64,000 nt of DNA from Cunninghamia lanceolata (lineage: Eukaryota > Streptophyta > Pinopsida > Cupressales > Cupressaceae). Where the stretch lies: positions 8,680,001 through 8,744,000 of the forward strand of contig BSBN01000860.1 of NCBI GenBank assembly GCA_027924645.1, given 5' to 3'. Under the pieces are notes generated by a model. That model made no database searches. It saw only the letters and a program-made list of their open reading frames with translations, and was not told where the DNA came from. This document shows positions 23,424 through 33,784 of the stretch, in pieces; position 1 is the first letter of the stretch; each line of letters opens with the position of its first letter. The translations under genes and the position numbers were made by a program.

Positions 23424-23575
23424 TTTCAGGTTGCATGTTAGTGATCAGCACTTGCATGTCAGTTCTAATGGTTGCATGTCAACATTCGGTGGTTGCATGT
23501 CAGCATTCGGTGGTTGCATGTGTGGTATCAATCATTGCATGTCAGTTCTAATGGTTGCATGTCAATGCTTTCAGT
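23424..23575. repeat. GTTGCATGTCA minisatellite in LTR
   Basis: About seven copies of (G)GTTGCATGTCA with spacers such as GCATTCGGTG and GTTCTAATG. The 3' LTR has a shorter version (34720-34820), so copy number changed after insertion. Confidence 0.6.
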
Positions 23576-24242
23576 AGAAGATTAGTGCTGGGTCAATTTG
23601 CATCATTTGGGTACTTCATATCAGTTGTCAGCGTGAAGTTTGGAGTGTTTCCTTTGCTGTTCAAACCTGATAAACAGTATATTCCAGTCACAACAGTCTG
23701 AAATCAATGTTGTTTTGGGTTGAGTAAATCATATTTGTGGACTATTCTCTGCTGGTTAGGGTTTGCAGTGTTTCATTTTCAGACCCACAGCCTGTTGTAG
23801 TTTATATTACACCAGCTCTTTCAATGTTTATAGTGGATTCAAAGTGTTTATAGCTGGTTTTGGGCAACATCCTTCATCTACATCAACATATCTTCAGTGG
23901 GTTTGCCTCTATTGATTTGTATGTTTTCTAGTGCCTCTTTGCATTAATATTTTGTTGTAGCAGTGTAATCAGATTTCGATCAGATTATTATAACATTATA
24001 TTGCAGCCATTTACTCAAAGAAATATCATTTTGTAGTTGCAATCTAATATCTTGTACAACCTCGGAAGGTAGTACCGTCAGAGGCCTTGCATAATCTGCA
24101 TTTCATATTGTTAAAACTGGATGCTTTATCGCCAGTTTCTATAACATTTTCATTTAGCTCGTTTTGGCATTGAACGAGCTTGCAATATATTGACCATTTT
24201 GGTCTGAGCAAGCTTAGATATTCTATCAATGGCTTGCATGCA

Positions 24243-24450
24243 TGCACACATCCGCTGAATAAATGTCGATAAGGTCGGTTCAGCCACCTTGTGTGCTCAT
24301 TCTGTAATTGCATCAAACATAGACCGTTGAATAAGCGTAGATAAGGATGACACAGCCGCCTTGTGTGTTAATATTGTATTGCATTGGCACACTCCACTGA
24401 AGAAGTGAAGATAAGGTTGGCTTGCCGCCTTGTGTGCCATCATGGACCAT
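24243..24450. repeat. Three tandem subrepeats of about 75-85 bp in the LTR
   Basis: Each unit reads roughly CGCTGAATAAG-GTAGATAAGG, then GGC(T/C)-GCC and GCCTTGTGTG. The same triplet is in the 3' LTR at 35500-35695. Confidence 0.65.
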
Positions 24451-24464
24451 TCAGTGTTTGCATC

Positions 24465-26185
24465 AAGGAAGCAAAAATCGTTTGGAGATAAAATCGGCAA
24501 ACCAAAAGTATAAGATTTTTTCAAAAAATCGCAAAAAAATCGTGAAAAAATCACAGGGGTAAAAATCGACAAACCAAAAGTATAAGATTGTTTTTAAAAA
24601 ATTGGTGATTTAAACAGGGAAAAATCGAATTTCAAAAAAACCATAAAAAATGTAGAAGGGACAAAAACTTCTTGTTTTGTAAATTTAAAGGCATTTCATA
24701 GCATAGAGATATAAGGCAGAGGGGCCAGTTGCCGCCCACGCCCCAATAACCGCTATGTTTTTGTGCAGTTGACCCCCCAATAAAATTTTTGAAAAGAACC
24801 AATACATGTAAAATACCAACCTAATAAATTAACACAAATGCACCAATACATGTTCACAACTCCAATAAATTAACCAATGAAATTAAGACAAGTGCACAAA
24901 TGTGATGGCGAGCAGTTATTGGCACATCGTTGCGCATGTATGGGGCGACATGTTGAAATGACACTTTTTCGACCCATGTGCACATAACGCATCCTACAGG
25001 GAAATGTATAAGTGCCCAGAAGCTGAAAAAATAGCTTTAAGCTCTTCGGTCGCATACGAAGAAACCAAAAAAAAAATCGTCGAAATTCGATATGTCTAGC
25101 TATGTGCTTGACGTGCGCGAAGTTAGGGTGGGAGGCAACTGGCTCCTTTCCCTTAGAGAGCAAATAAAATGGAGAGTTTTGCCCATGAATTGTAAAATAT
25201 AGATTGTTGTTGTTTATATTCATATCACTCATTACATTGCACAAAGCATACTTCATAGTGCATAACTAATAACTAGATGTTGAAAGTTTACAAAATTTCA
25301 ATTAAAAAATATCTTGAATTAGAAAATTACACCAATAATCAACAATTTAATCCCTATTAATTAAACAAGATTAGTTGCAAGAAAATGTATTTTTTTTTTA
25401 AATGCCTAATTAAAAGGCAATTTTTTTATGACTAATTATAATAATTAAAAGGCAATTTAAAAAAAAATACTTAAATTACATATGAAAATTAACTTATATG
25501 ATTGAAATAAAAGATTATTAAATCCTAAAACTTAAAAAAAAATTACAAGAGATTATGTCAAATTAAGCAAAAGTATAAAAACATATATTGAATGAATATA
25601 AATAAGGGAACTTTTTAAAAACCTATTAAAAATCGTTAAAAAGAACTTAATTAAAAAGGATTTAAATTAAAAAAATTTAATAGATATTAAAAAAATTTAA
25701 TAAAAAGCTTATATTTAAGAACTTAACCATAAGCCTTAGGCTTTTATATGTGAGCATTATAGTTTAGAAAATTGTTTCACGCCCTTGAAAAGAACTCATG
25801 CCGAAAAAGTTTCTAAATTTCGCATATTCCTCGAACCTCTATGCGTGCAAGCTATGAAAAATGTTTTTCGAGAATAGGATTAATATTTTTGGTTCATTGT
25901 AGGGTTCGCCAGTGGACGGATGAGGAAGGAGTGCTGCAAGCATTTTAACGGCGCAACGACAGGCGTTTTGAACCTCACAGGTGAGCAAGAGTTTGAGCGC
26001 AGCAGCACCGAAGGAGGAGGGAGCCGGCAATTTCTCTGCGATTTTTAAATGATTTAAACCGGAAAAATAGTCAAAAAATCCTACTCGACGATTTAAACGA
26101 TTTCAACTAGGGTTTAACTCGGAAATGACGTCGATTTGCAATTTTTATAAAAAATCGCGATTTAAAAACGATTTCTGCTTCTATG
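24465..26185. mobile_element. Non-autonomous hAT-like DNA transposon, 1721 bp
   Basis: Terminal inverted repeats CAAGGAAGCAAAAATCGTTT at the left and CATAGAAGCAGAAATCGTTT (reverse complement of the right end) differ at three positions. The insertion is flanked by identical 8-bp duplications GTTTGCAT (24457-24464 and 26186-26193). The 3' LTR of the host element keeps the uninterrupted site with a single GTTTGCAT (about 35709). An 8-bp duplication and C-A-starting short inverted repeats are hAT features. No transposase is visible; minus-strand frames of 128 and 63 codons have no recognised motif. Confidence 0.88.
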
Positions 26186-26347
26186 GTTTGCATTATCAGA
26201 GTAGTGTGTGTGGTCCAAAGCACCGTATGCTCTCACTTTGCCCACACTAGGATTTGGGTGATCAGAAAGTGTTGAGGATTTTGCATGATTGCATCTTCAT
26301 ATCAGTTGAAAATTTCAAAAAAAAAAAAATTAGGGTGGTTATTACAG

Positions 26348-26365
26348 TGGTATCAGAGCTAGTGG
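26348..26365 (+). other. Primer binding site of the LARD-like element
   Basis: TGGTATCAGAGCTAGTGG begins one base after the 5' LTR end (TTATTACA) and matches the plant initiator Met-tRNA 3' end. Confidence 0.8.
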
Positions 26366-26394
26366 TTTTGTCAGCGTGTTGAAGTCTAATCCTT

Positions 26395-27734
26395 ATGTTG
26401 CAGATTTGGCACTCAAATTTCAGTATTTTGAATGCTAGTGACCAGCATCTACATGTCCGTTTCAGCCATTCCTTGACAGTTGCAGAAAAGCAAAGTTTGA
26501 AAGACAAAAAGATGATTACAATTGAGAAGTCTATGTTAGAAATGTTGCAAGAACTGCACAAACAGTTGAAAGATTCAGACATGAAGAAAGTGTTTCTGAA
26601 GAGGATTGTGAAACAAGAACCTATGAAATCACTAAAGGAAGAAGATAAGCACTCCACTTATTTAAATCAGCAACTGATGATGAAGCTAATTCTTCAAGAG
26701 CATTTGTAGAGGAAGAGGAGTACTTGAGGCTTCCTGACGAAAATGACTTAGAGCATCCTTGTGAAGAAGAGTTGGGTCAGCAGGAAGATGGGCCTAAACA
26801 AGCTGATAAAAATAACTTTCGAATTTTTAATAACCCACTCTTTGAGATGGATACAAAGATACCTTATGATAACCCACTTTTTTTTGAGGCGGGGTTCCAA
26901 GATGACGTCGTTGTGGAGCATGCACTTGAGCAGAATGATGGGATTGAGCTTGATGGAAATGTTAGAACAACAACATTGGTTACAAATTCAGATCAATCCA
27001 GGAAAGTTTGAGACCTATGGCTACCTTGATGACACTAATGGAAGGTATGCAAATGATAATAATCTTAAAGTCACTAGTGATGAAATAGAGTTGGCTGAAA
27101 ATTTTAGATTAATAGGTAATATTGACCACTCAGATAAATCTAGTGAAGCCTTTTCAGAAAAAGAGCAAGATGAATTTGAGGATGTTGAAGTTTTCGGACC
27201 AGCATATAGTGATGAGTACATACATCACTTCAGTGATGACAGTTCAGTTGTTGAGAGGGAATTTCCAATGCCAAATCTGTACTAGATTGACTTCCAAACA
27301 GAACCCATGGAGAAGAATGTTACTGGTAGTTCAAGTTTGTTTGATTCAAATCAATTTGAAAGTGATTTGATGAAGAAATCAGCCATTCATAGAGAAAACA
27401 ATGAGCCTACTTTTCCAGATCAAAGCCATCAATTCACAAGACCATGGGATCCAAGTGTTTTGTCACCGAATTACAATGAAGAGCAAGTAAATGATGATTC
27501 TCTGTTTGAGCATAGTGTTGTCCTAACTTCAAATCAGCAAATAAGCAAAAAGAATGTTAGAGAGGTAACTGATTTTAAAAATCATGCTCTTGAAGACAAA
27601 TCAAAAAAATTGTTGTGTGAAGTCGATTTGGCTCAAAGGCCTAGAGAGTTACAAGTGTTGAAGAACCAATTGATGGCCACTAAAGAAAAGGTTGTGCAAG
27701 CCTTAACACATAATGATAGCACTTGGGAAAAAGC
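26395..27734 (+). pseudogene. Unrecognised acidic reading frame of the LARD-like element, 5' part
   Basis: Open stretches in successive frames (26395-26709, 26724-27011, 27010-27285, 27307-27734) join into a plausible single protein with frameshifts. It starts with a charged helical part (EKSMLEMLQELHKQLKDSDM), then very acidic text with a repeated NPLF motif (IFNNPLFEMDTKIPYDNPLF), then Ser/Asn-rich text, then a coiled-coil-like end (RELQVLKNQLMATKEKVVQA). A copia element interrupts it at 27735 and reading resumes at 32227. It has no gag or pol motif that I know. It could be a diverged gag, a captured host gene fragment, or a lineage-specific ORF. Confidence 0.4.
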
Positions 27735-28611
27735 ATTTTTTAGGAGGTGAAAAAGCAGTTTTGCTTTTTGCTTTTTTGGAAATGGTGTTTTTAAGTGATT
27801 CTGAAAAAAAACTATTTTGTGCTTTTTGTTTTTTGTTTTTTCTCAAAAAAGTTTTTTTGCTTTTTGTTGAGAAAAACAAGGAGTGCCACCTCGGTTGACC
27901 TCGAGTCTTGTTTAGCAGGCTTCTATTGCAGGAAGTTACCGTTTATGGCAAATCTTATCCTTATCTCTTTGGAGGGCCCATGAAGAGAATATGCTTTGTT
28001 TTTTGGAAATTTGATTTGGAAAATATTTTCAAGTTATTTGATTTGGAAAAGATTTTCAAGTTGGAAAATATTCCTCTTTGAGAAGTGGATGCCTAGGAAA
28101 GATAAAATAATCTTTTTTGGCTTTAAAACAGATTTGAAAGCGGATGTTTTATATGCTTTTGTAGAGGAGTTGGTGGAGAAAGCTAAGCCAACTTTTTTAG
28201 GGCGATTTGCTTTCGTAGCTCTTGCATTATGTGTATTGGAGAGTGTTTGAAGTTTTTAGCATTACAGGTTGAAGCAACTCTGAAGAGCCGAAATGCTGTC
28301 GGTTTGTTTCCAAATTCTGCAATAGTGAAGACCCCTAAAGAAACACTTGTTTTGAGAGTTATATTGTAACCATAATAAGTTTACAGTAATATAATTGAAC
28401 TATGTGTTCGGAGTGTGGGGTTTTTTACCTAAAAAGGTTTTCCCCACGTAAAAATCACTGTATTAATGTTTCTTGATTTTAAATCTTAATTAACTAAATG
28501 TATGTGAATCTTAATAAATTGTAATCATTGAAAGGTTTGAAATAATTAACTACAACCCTCTCCTCATAAGAATAGTTTTGGAAGTTGTTTCCGCACCTTG
28601 ATTTCCTTTCA
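27735..28611 (+). repeat. 5' LTR of the nested copia (5'-truncated)
   Basis: Aligns with 31390-32226 from ATTTTTTAGGAGG to the terminal CCTTTCA. The T-rich GCTTTTTG repeats near the start occur in both copies. Confidence 0.85.
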
Positions 28612-28889
28612 ATTGGTATCAAAGCCTGATCAGCTCATTTTCTTGTTGTGGGTAGAAGAGTTTTTTGTCTAATCTTATTTCAGTGGGAGTTTTGCAGTTG
28701 TGAAAATTCAATAACCTAATTGCATGCGAAAGATGACAATGCACATCCAGTAGAATTGAAATGGAGAAGAAAAAGAAACAAGAAGGATTTCTCCGATTCA
28801 AACTCTTAAAAATCCTCTCATGAAGATGCAGACGCTTTTGTTGCAGCCTTGGTAACACATGTGCATCAGAAGATGTGTGATTAATAGAT

Positions 28890-29710
28890 TCAGGTGCTTT
28901 TTTCCACATGACCTCTCACAAAGGTTTTTTCTCGAAGTATGAAGAATATGACAGTGGAAAGGTGTATCTGGGTGATGAGTCTCACCTAAATATTGTTGGC
29001 CGTGGAAGAGTCAAGATCAGATTCCCTGATGGTAGAGTAAAGGGGGTTCATGGTGTGTTGCATATCCCGGGTTTGGCACGGAACCTACTCTCGGTGAGTA
29101 AACTTGGAGATTTGGGTGTGCAAGTTGTTTTCTCGAACAGAGGATGCAAGATGACAAGAGGATCTATGGTGCTTGCAAAGGGTGTTAGGATTGGCACCTT
29201 GTACAAGTTGGATGCATGCATTGTACAGTGCAATAGTTCTTCTGTGAAACTGAAGTGTATACCTTGGGATTCTTCATTCTCACCATCAAATGGAGCAGCA
29301 AACAAGTCTGTAGCGTCTACATCTGATAGTCGTGCTTTTTGGGTATGAAAGACTACTCATTCCTTGGAAATGAAGCTTCCTGCTGAAAAAACAATGTTAT
29401 GGCACCAAAGACTTGGTCACATAGGTGAAATGGGTCTTAGAACCCTCAAATCAAAGAGCCTTGTTGAAGGCCTTGATGATTGTAATCTTGAGTTCGACTT
29501 TTGCGAACATTGCATATATGTAAAGCAACACCGTGTTTCATTTTACAAAAGTTCTCATAAGTCTTCTGGGTTATTGGATTATGTGCATGCTGACGTATTT
29601 GATCCTATGAATGTTCATTGACTAGATCTATATATTTTGTCTCATTCATAGATGACTACAGTAGGACATTTGTTTACTTTCTCAGAAGCAAACATAGATT
29701 GCTTCATTCA
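28890..29710 (+). pseudogene. Copia protease and pre-integrase region, integrase truncated
   Basis: Begins with the copia aspartic-protease motif DSGAFFHMTSHKGFF at about 28890, then FPDGRVKGVHGVLHIPGLAR and NLLSVSKLGDLGVQV. After a TGA at about 29346 the pre-integrase zinc region follows (MLWHQRLGHIGEMGLRTLKS, then CEHC). The integrase core starts (SFIDDYSRTFVYFLRSKH, with frameshift) and is cut at about 29705, where the text jumps to the RT N-terminus. Gag upstream (28640-28880) is not recognisable. Confidence 0.8.
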
Positions 29711-31292
29711 TAGATTGCTAACACTGATGAGCCTAGGACTACTAGAGAGGCTATGGGTATGCATAATGCAGATTCTTGGATGACAGCCATGGAAGAAGAG
29801 ATGGCTGCATTAAAGAAAAATAATACTTGGGATCTAGTACCTTTGCGGAAGGGACGAAAGCCTATTGGATGTAAATGGGTGTTCAAGTTAAAATCTAGTC
29901 CAGATGGCAGTGTTGAGAAGCATAAAGCACAGTTGGTCGCGAAGGGTTATTCTTAGGTTGAGAGAATTGATTATGGGGAGATTTTCTCTCCTGTGGCGAA
30001 GCTGACATCTATACAGTTCTTGTTGTCACTTGCAGTAGTGTATGATCTAGAAGTGGAACAGACGGATGTGAGGATAGCGTTCCTTCACGGTGATTTGGAG
30101 GAAGAAATATATATGAAGCAGCTAGAGCACTTCGTTGTGAAGGGTAAAGAAGATCTGGTATTTAAGTTAAGAAAATATTTGTATGGTTTGAAACAATCTC
30201 CTAGGATGTGGTATCAAAAGTTTGACACTTATTTGTTATCGATTGGATTTCTAAGATCTCATCTAACCATTGTGTTTATTATAAATCTGAAAATAGTCAC
30301 ATTCTTATCAGTCCTGTATGTGGATGATATGTTTATTGGAAATGGTAGAAGTATGATTTCAAATTTGAAGTCTCAGTTGTCATCACAGTTCGAGATGAAA
30401 GATTTAGGTGCAGCGAGATATATTCTTGGGATTGAGATCAGAAGAGATAGAGCTAACAAAAAGCTTTGGTTAACTCAGGGCAAGTATGTGAACTCAGTGT
30501 TGGAGAGATTCAGCATGTTGACTTGCAGATAGTTAGTTGTCCCAGTTATGCAGGGGACAAAGCTTTCTGTTGAGGATTGTCCAAAATCTCCTACTGAGAT
30601 GGAGGACATGACCAGAGTACCATATGTGAGTGTTGTAGGTAGCCTTATGTATGCTATGGTCTGTACAAGCCCAGACATTGCCCAAGTCGTGGGAGTCCTT
30701 AGTCGATTTATGGCTAATCCTGGACGGTACATTGGGATGCGGTAAAGAGGATTTTCATATATCTGAGGGGTACTTCCAAGTATTCCTTATGCTTTCATGG
30801 TTATCCTATTAGACCTTTGCATTCGGTGAATATCCGAGGATATGTTAATTCAAATTGAGCAGGTGATATTGATAGTAGAAGATCCGCCAGTGGATATGTT
30901 TTTATGATGAATGGTGGTGCAATAAGTTGGATGAGTAAGCGACAAGTTGTAGTTGCTTTGTCCACTACAGAAGCAGAGTACATGGCTGAAACTCATGCTT
31001 GTAACGAAGCCATTTGACTTAAGAGGTTGTGTTCGGATATTGGTTTTGATGCAGGATAGATTACTATCGGTTGTGACAGTCAGAGTGTCATCTGTTTAGC
31101 GAAGAATCCTACTTTCCATGCCAGAACAAAGCACATTGATGTACAATTTCACTTTGTTCGAGATATGGTGGAAGATGGAAAGATACAATTGGAGAAAGTT
31201 GACACTTTGGCGAATGTTGCAGATGCACTAACAAAGCCAGTGAGCACAGAGAAGTTCAGATGGTGTTCAAGTTCCATGGGCCTTGAGGCCTA
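29711..31292 (+). pseudogene. Copia reverse transcriptase and RNase H
   Basis: Standard copia RT order: W-x-x-AMEEEMAALKKNNTWDLVP, GCKWVFKLKSSPDGSVEKHK, VEQTDVRIAFLHGDLEEEIY, YGLKQSPRMWYQKFD, and LYVDDMFIGNG with the catalytic YVDD. RNase H follows with [37 protein letters not shown] and ADALTKPVSTEKF. Stops occur at about 29956 (TAG), 30530 and 30743, and within RNase H. With the intact blocks this is a clear but dead copy. Confidence 0.85.
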
Positions 31293-31341
31293 ATTAGCTA
31301 GCTGCTATAGACTCATGACAGGTCTTTGACAAGTGGGAGAA

Positions 31342-32226
31342 TGTTGGGATTAAAGTGTCTCAACCTTAGAGTCCTTTCTAGTGTTTCCTATTTTTTAGGA
31401 GGGGAAAAAGCAATTTTGCTTTTTGTTTTTTTGGAAATGGTGTTTTTAAGCCATTCTAGAAAAAGTTGTTTTTTGCTTTTTGCTTTTTGCTTTTTCTCAA
31501 AAAGTTGTTTTTTGCTGCTTGTTGAGAAAAACAAGGAGTGCCACCTCGGTTGACCTTGGGTCTTGCTTAGCAGGTTTCTATTGCAAGAAGTTACCGTTTA
31601 TGGCAAATCTTATCCTTATCTCTTTGGAGCGCCCATGAAGAGGATATGCTTTGTTTTTTGGAAATTTGATTTGGAAAAGATTTTCAAGTTGGAAAATACT
31701 CCTCTTTGGGAAGTGGACGCCTAGGAAAGATAAGTTTTTTTGGCTTTTAAACATATTTGAAAGCGGATGCTTTGTATGCTTTTGCAGAGGAGTTGGTGAA
31801 GAAAGCTAAGCCAGCTTTTTGAGGGCGATTTGCTTTTGCAGCTCTTGCATTATGTGTACTGGAGAGTGTTTGAAGGTTTTAGCATTACAAATTGAAGCAA
31901 TTCTGAAGAGCCGAAATGCTACCAGTTTGTTTCCAGATTCTGCAATAGTGAAGACTCCAACACTTGTTCTGAGAGTTATATTGTAACCATAAAAAGTTTA
32001 CAGTAATATAATTGAACTGTATTTGGAGTGTGGGGTTTTTTACCTAAAAAGGTTTCCCCCACGTAAAAATCACTATGTTAATGTTTCTTGATTTTAAATC
32101 TTAATTAACTAAATGTATGTGAATCTTAATAAACTGTAATCATTGAAAGGATCGAAAGAATTAATTGCAACCCTCTCCTCATAAGACTAGTTTTGGAAGC
32201 TATTTCCGCACCTTTGCTTCCTTTCA
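31342..32226 (+). repeat. 3' LTR of the nested copia, 885 bp
   Basis: Begins TGTTGGG directly after the purine tract and ends CCTTTCA. The following AAAAACATCATGAGTGC resumes the interrupted acidic frame. Confidence 0.85.
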
Positions 32227-33639
32227 AAAACATCATGAGTGCAATCTCTTTGGGCTAGAAAAGCAAATTTTGCATGATGATACATCTTCTATTTTGGATG
32301 CAAAATTATCTTTTAATAATCTGATTTGTGAGACACTTCTTGATTCAAGAAACACTAATGCAGAGCAATTTCATCATCTTTATGATTATAGCTTATGGTA
32401 TGAAAGCATTGATTTTAGCAATGATTTATGGCAAGACTTCTATCAAAATAAAAAGTACCATAAGTTTGGAGAGAAGAAAAAGAATTCAATTTGTGGCAGA
32501 GGATACTTATATCCTTTTGCTCAAGGTTTTCACATAAGAATATAGGACCCAGGTGTTTCATTGAAACATATGACATTAAGAACTAAGGGTTGTCCTCCAT
32601 ATAGAGTTTGCAGTTTGCTAGTTAGGACAACAGCAAATTTCTCAACTTATATTGGTGTTGATTCAGTTTTGTCTCTTAACATTGGCACTTGTAATGAGCT
32701 GAATCAACGTGGAATTGATAGCACATATTGGAGAAGATTGTTTGTCATGATGATTAGAAGAATAACAACTTCTTGTTGTATTAGAGTAGCGCAGCATAAG
32801 CATGGTGGAACTACTTTGTTGTTGAGATTTTATCACCAACAGAGTTTGGTGGAGGTTAGTGGCGACATAAGGAATGTTCCATGGAGGTTTATAAATCAAA
32901 ATTTCAGTTTGAATGCTGCTGTCATCATTCTAATCAGCCAACACATAATTCAATTGCATCCATAAATGTGGAGTGGCAAGTTCTTCCATACAAGGAAAGA
33001 GACATTTTTCTGTTGATAATTATTAGAAAAGAATTTTCAGCTCTTACAGAAGTGTTTTCCATTATTACCATGCTCGCATTTCTTGTTTGTTCAAGGAGGT
33101 TTCTATTTTGCAGCTACTATTCAATTTACAAGATGTTGATCTTGGTAAAATCAGATTATAAGCTGTTGCTTTCAGACATGATCAGCCACAAGATTGACCA
33201 TTTTGGGACCACTAAACCATTGGAAAATGTTGGAAAATGGTTTCAGCTGAAGAGAATGAATATTCCAGTCAACATAGCGCTAATTTGGGTAGAAATCCAA
33301 ATGATCCATGACTGTCATAACTTGCTTTTAGCCTGCACACAAGCTGATTCATGTCATTTCATGGAAGGAACAATTCACAACATCATTGAGAAAGATCATC
33401 TTGCAAAGGTATGTGTTGTGGATTTTAGTTGTTTATCTTTGGGACTAATACAGGACAGCAGATTTCCGTATGATTATGGCCGCCATTTTGGGATTTCAGA
33501 AGTGAAAATAGAGAGTATCTACATAGATTTTTCAGTTTTTACCAAAGTGGTGCAGCGGAAACATAACAGAGTGAGCAGATTTTTGGAGAATTTGCAGAAG
33601 TCTTACAAAAGATTGCTACATAGTTGGCAAGAAATTTGA
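32227..33639 (+). pseudogene. Unrecognised reading frame of the LARD-like element, 3' part
   Basis: Resumes in the frame broken at 27735: QKHHECNLFGLEKQILHDD onward to a stop at 32543. Further open stretches follow at 32561-32965 and 32881-33639 (252 codons, ending LLHSWQEI). The last part contains FTKVVQRKHNRVSRFLENLQ. No pol motif is present and I recognise no family. The 145 bases to the 3' LTR hold no gene and no obvious purine tract. Confidence 0.35.
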
Positions 33640-33784
33640 AGGAGGTTTTAGTTGAAGGTATATTACAGCATTCCACATCAAATAAAATGACACACAAACC
33701 TCGTAAGATTGATTTGGGATCCTGGAATCACACTGAATTCTGTCCAAGATTAATCAATTGGCTAAGTTAGAATTGCTTGAATTT

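Larger units (their letters stand above)
22386..26346 (+). repeat. 5' LTR of the LARD-like element (interrupted by hAT)
   Basis: Aligns with 33785-35866 from 22472 to its end at TTATTACA. Without the hAT and one 8-bp duplication it is about 2.23 kb. It contains a TATA box, a (TTA)n microsatellite at 22861-22885 that is longer than in the 3' copy, a GTTGCATGTCA minisatellite, and three subrepeats of about 80 bp. Confidence 0.85.
27735..32226 (+). mobile_element. Ty1/copia retrotransposon, integrase-deleted, nested
   Basis: 5' LTR 27735-28611, primer binding site at 28613 (TTGGTATCAAAGCC), protease to RNase H in copia order, purine tract 31331-31340 (AAGTGGGAGA), 3' LTR 31342-32226. The 3' LTR starts TGTTGGGATTAAAG; the 5' copy lacks its first 48 bp. 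No clean target duplication was seen. Several stops in RT and RNase H, and a deletion removing nearly all of integrase, make it non-autonomous. It sits inside the acidic frame of the LARD-like element. Confidence 0.85.

Noticed and set aside
24870..25256. 128-codon minus-strand frame as a possible transposase in the hAT
   Set aside because: No hAT dimerisation or RNase-H-like catalytic motif; element length fits a non-autonomous copy.
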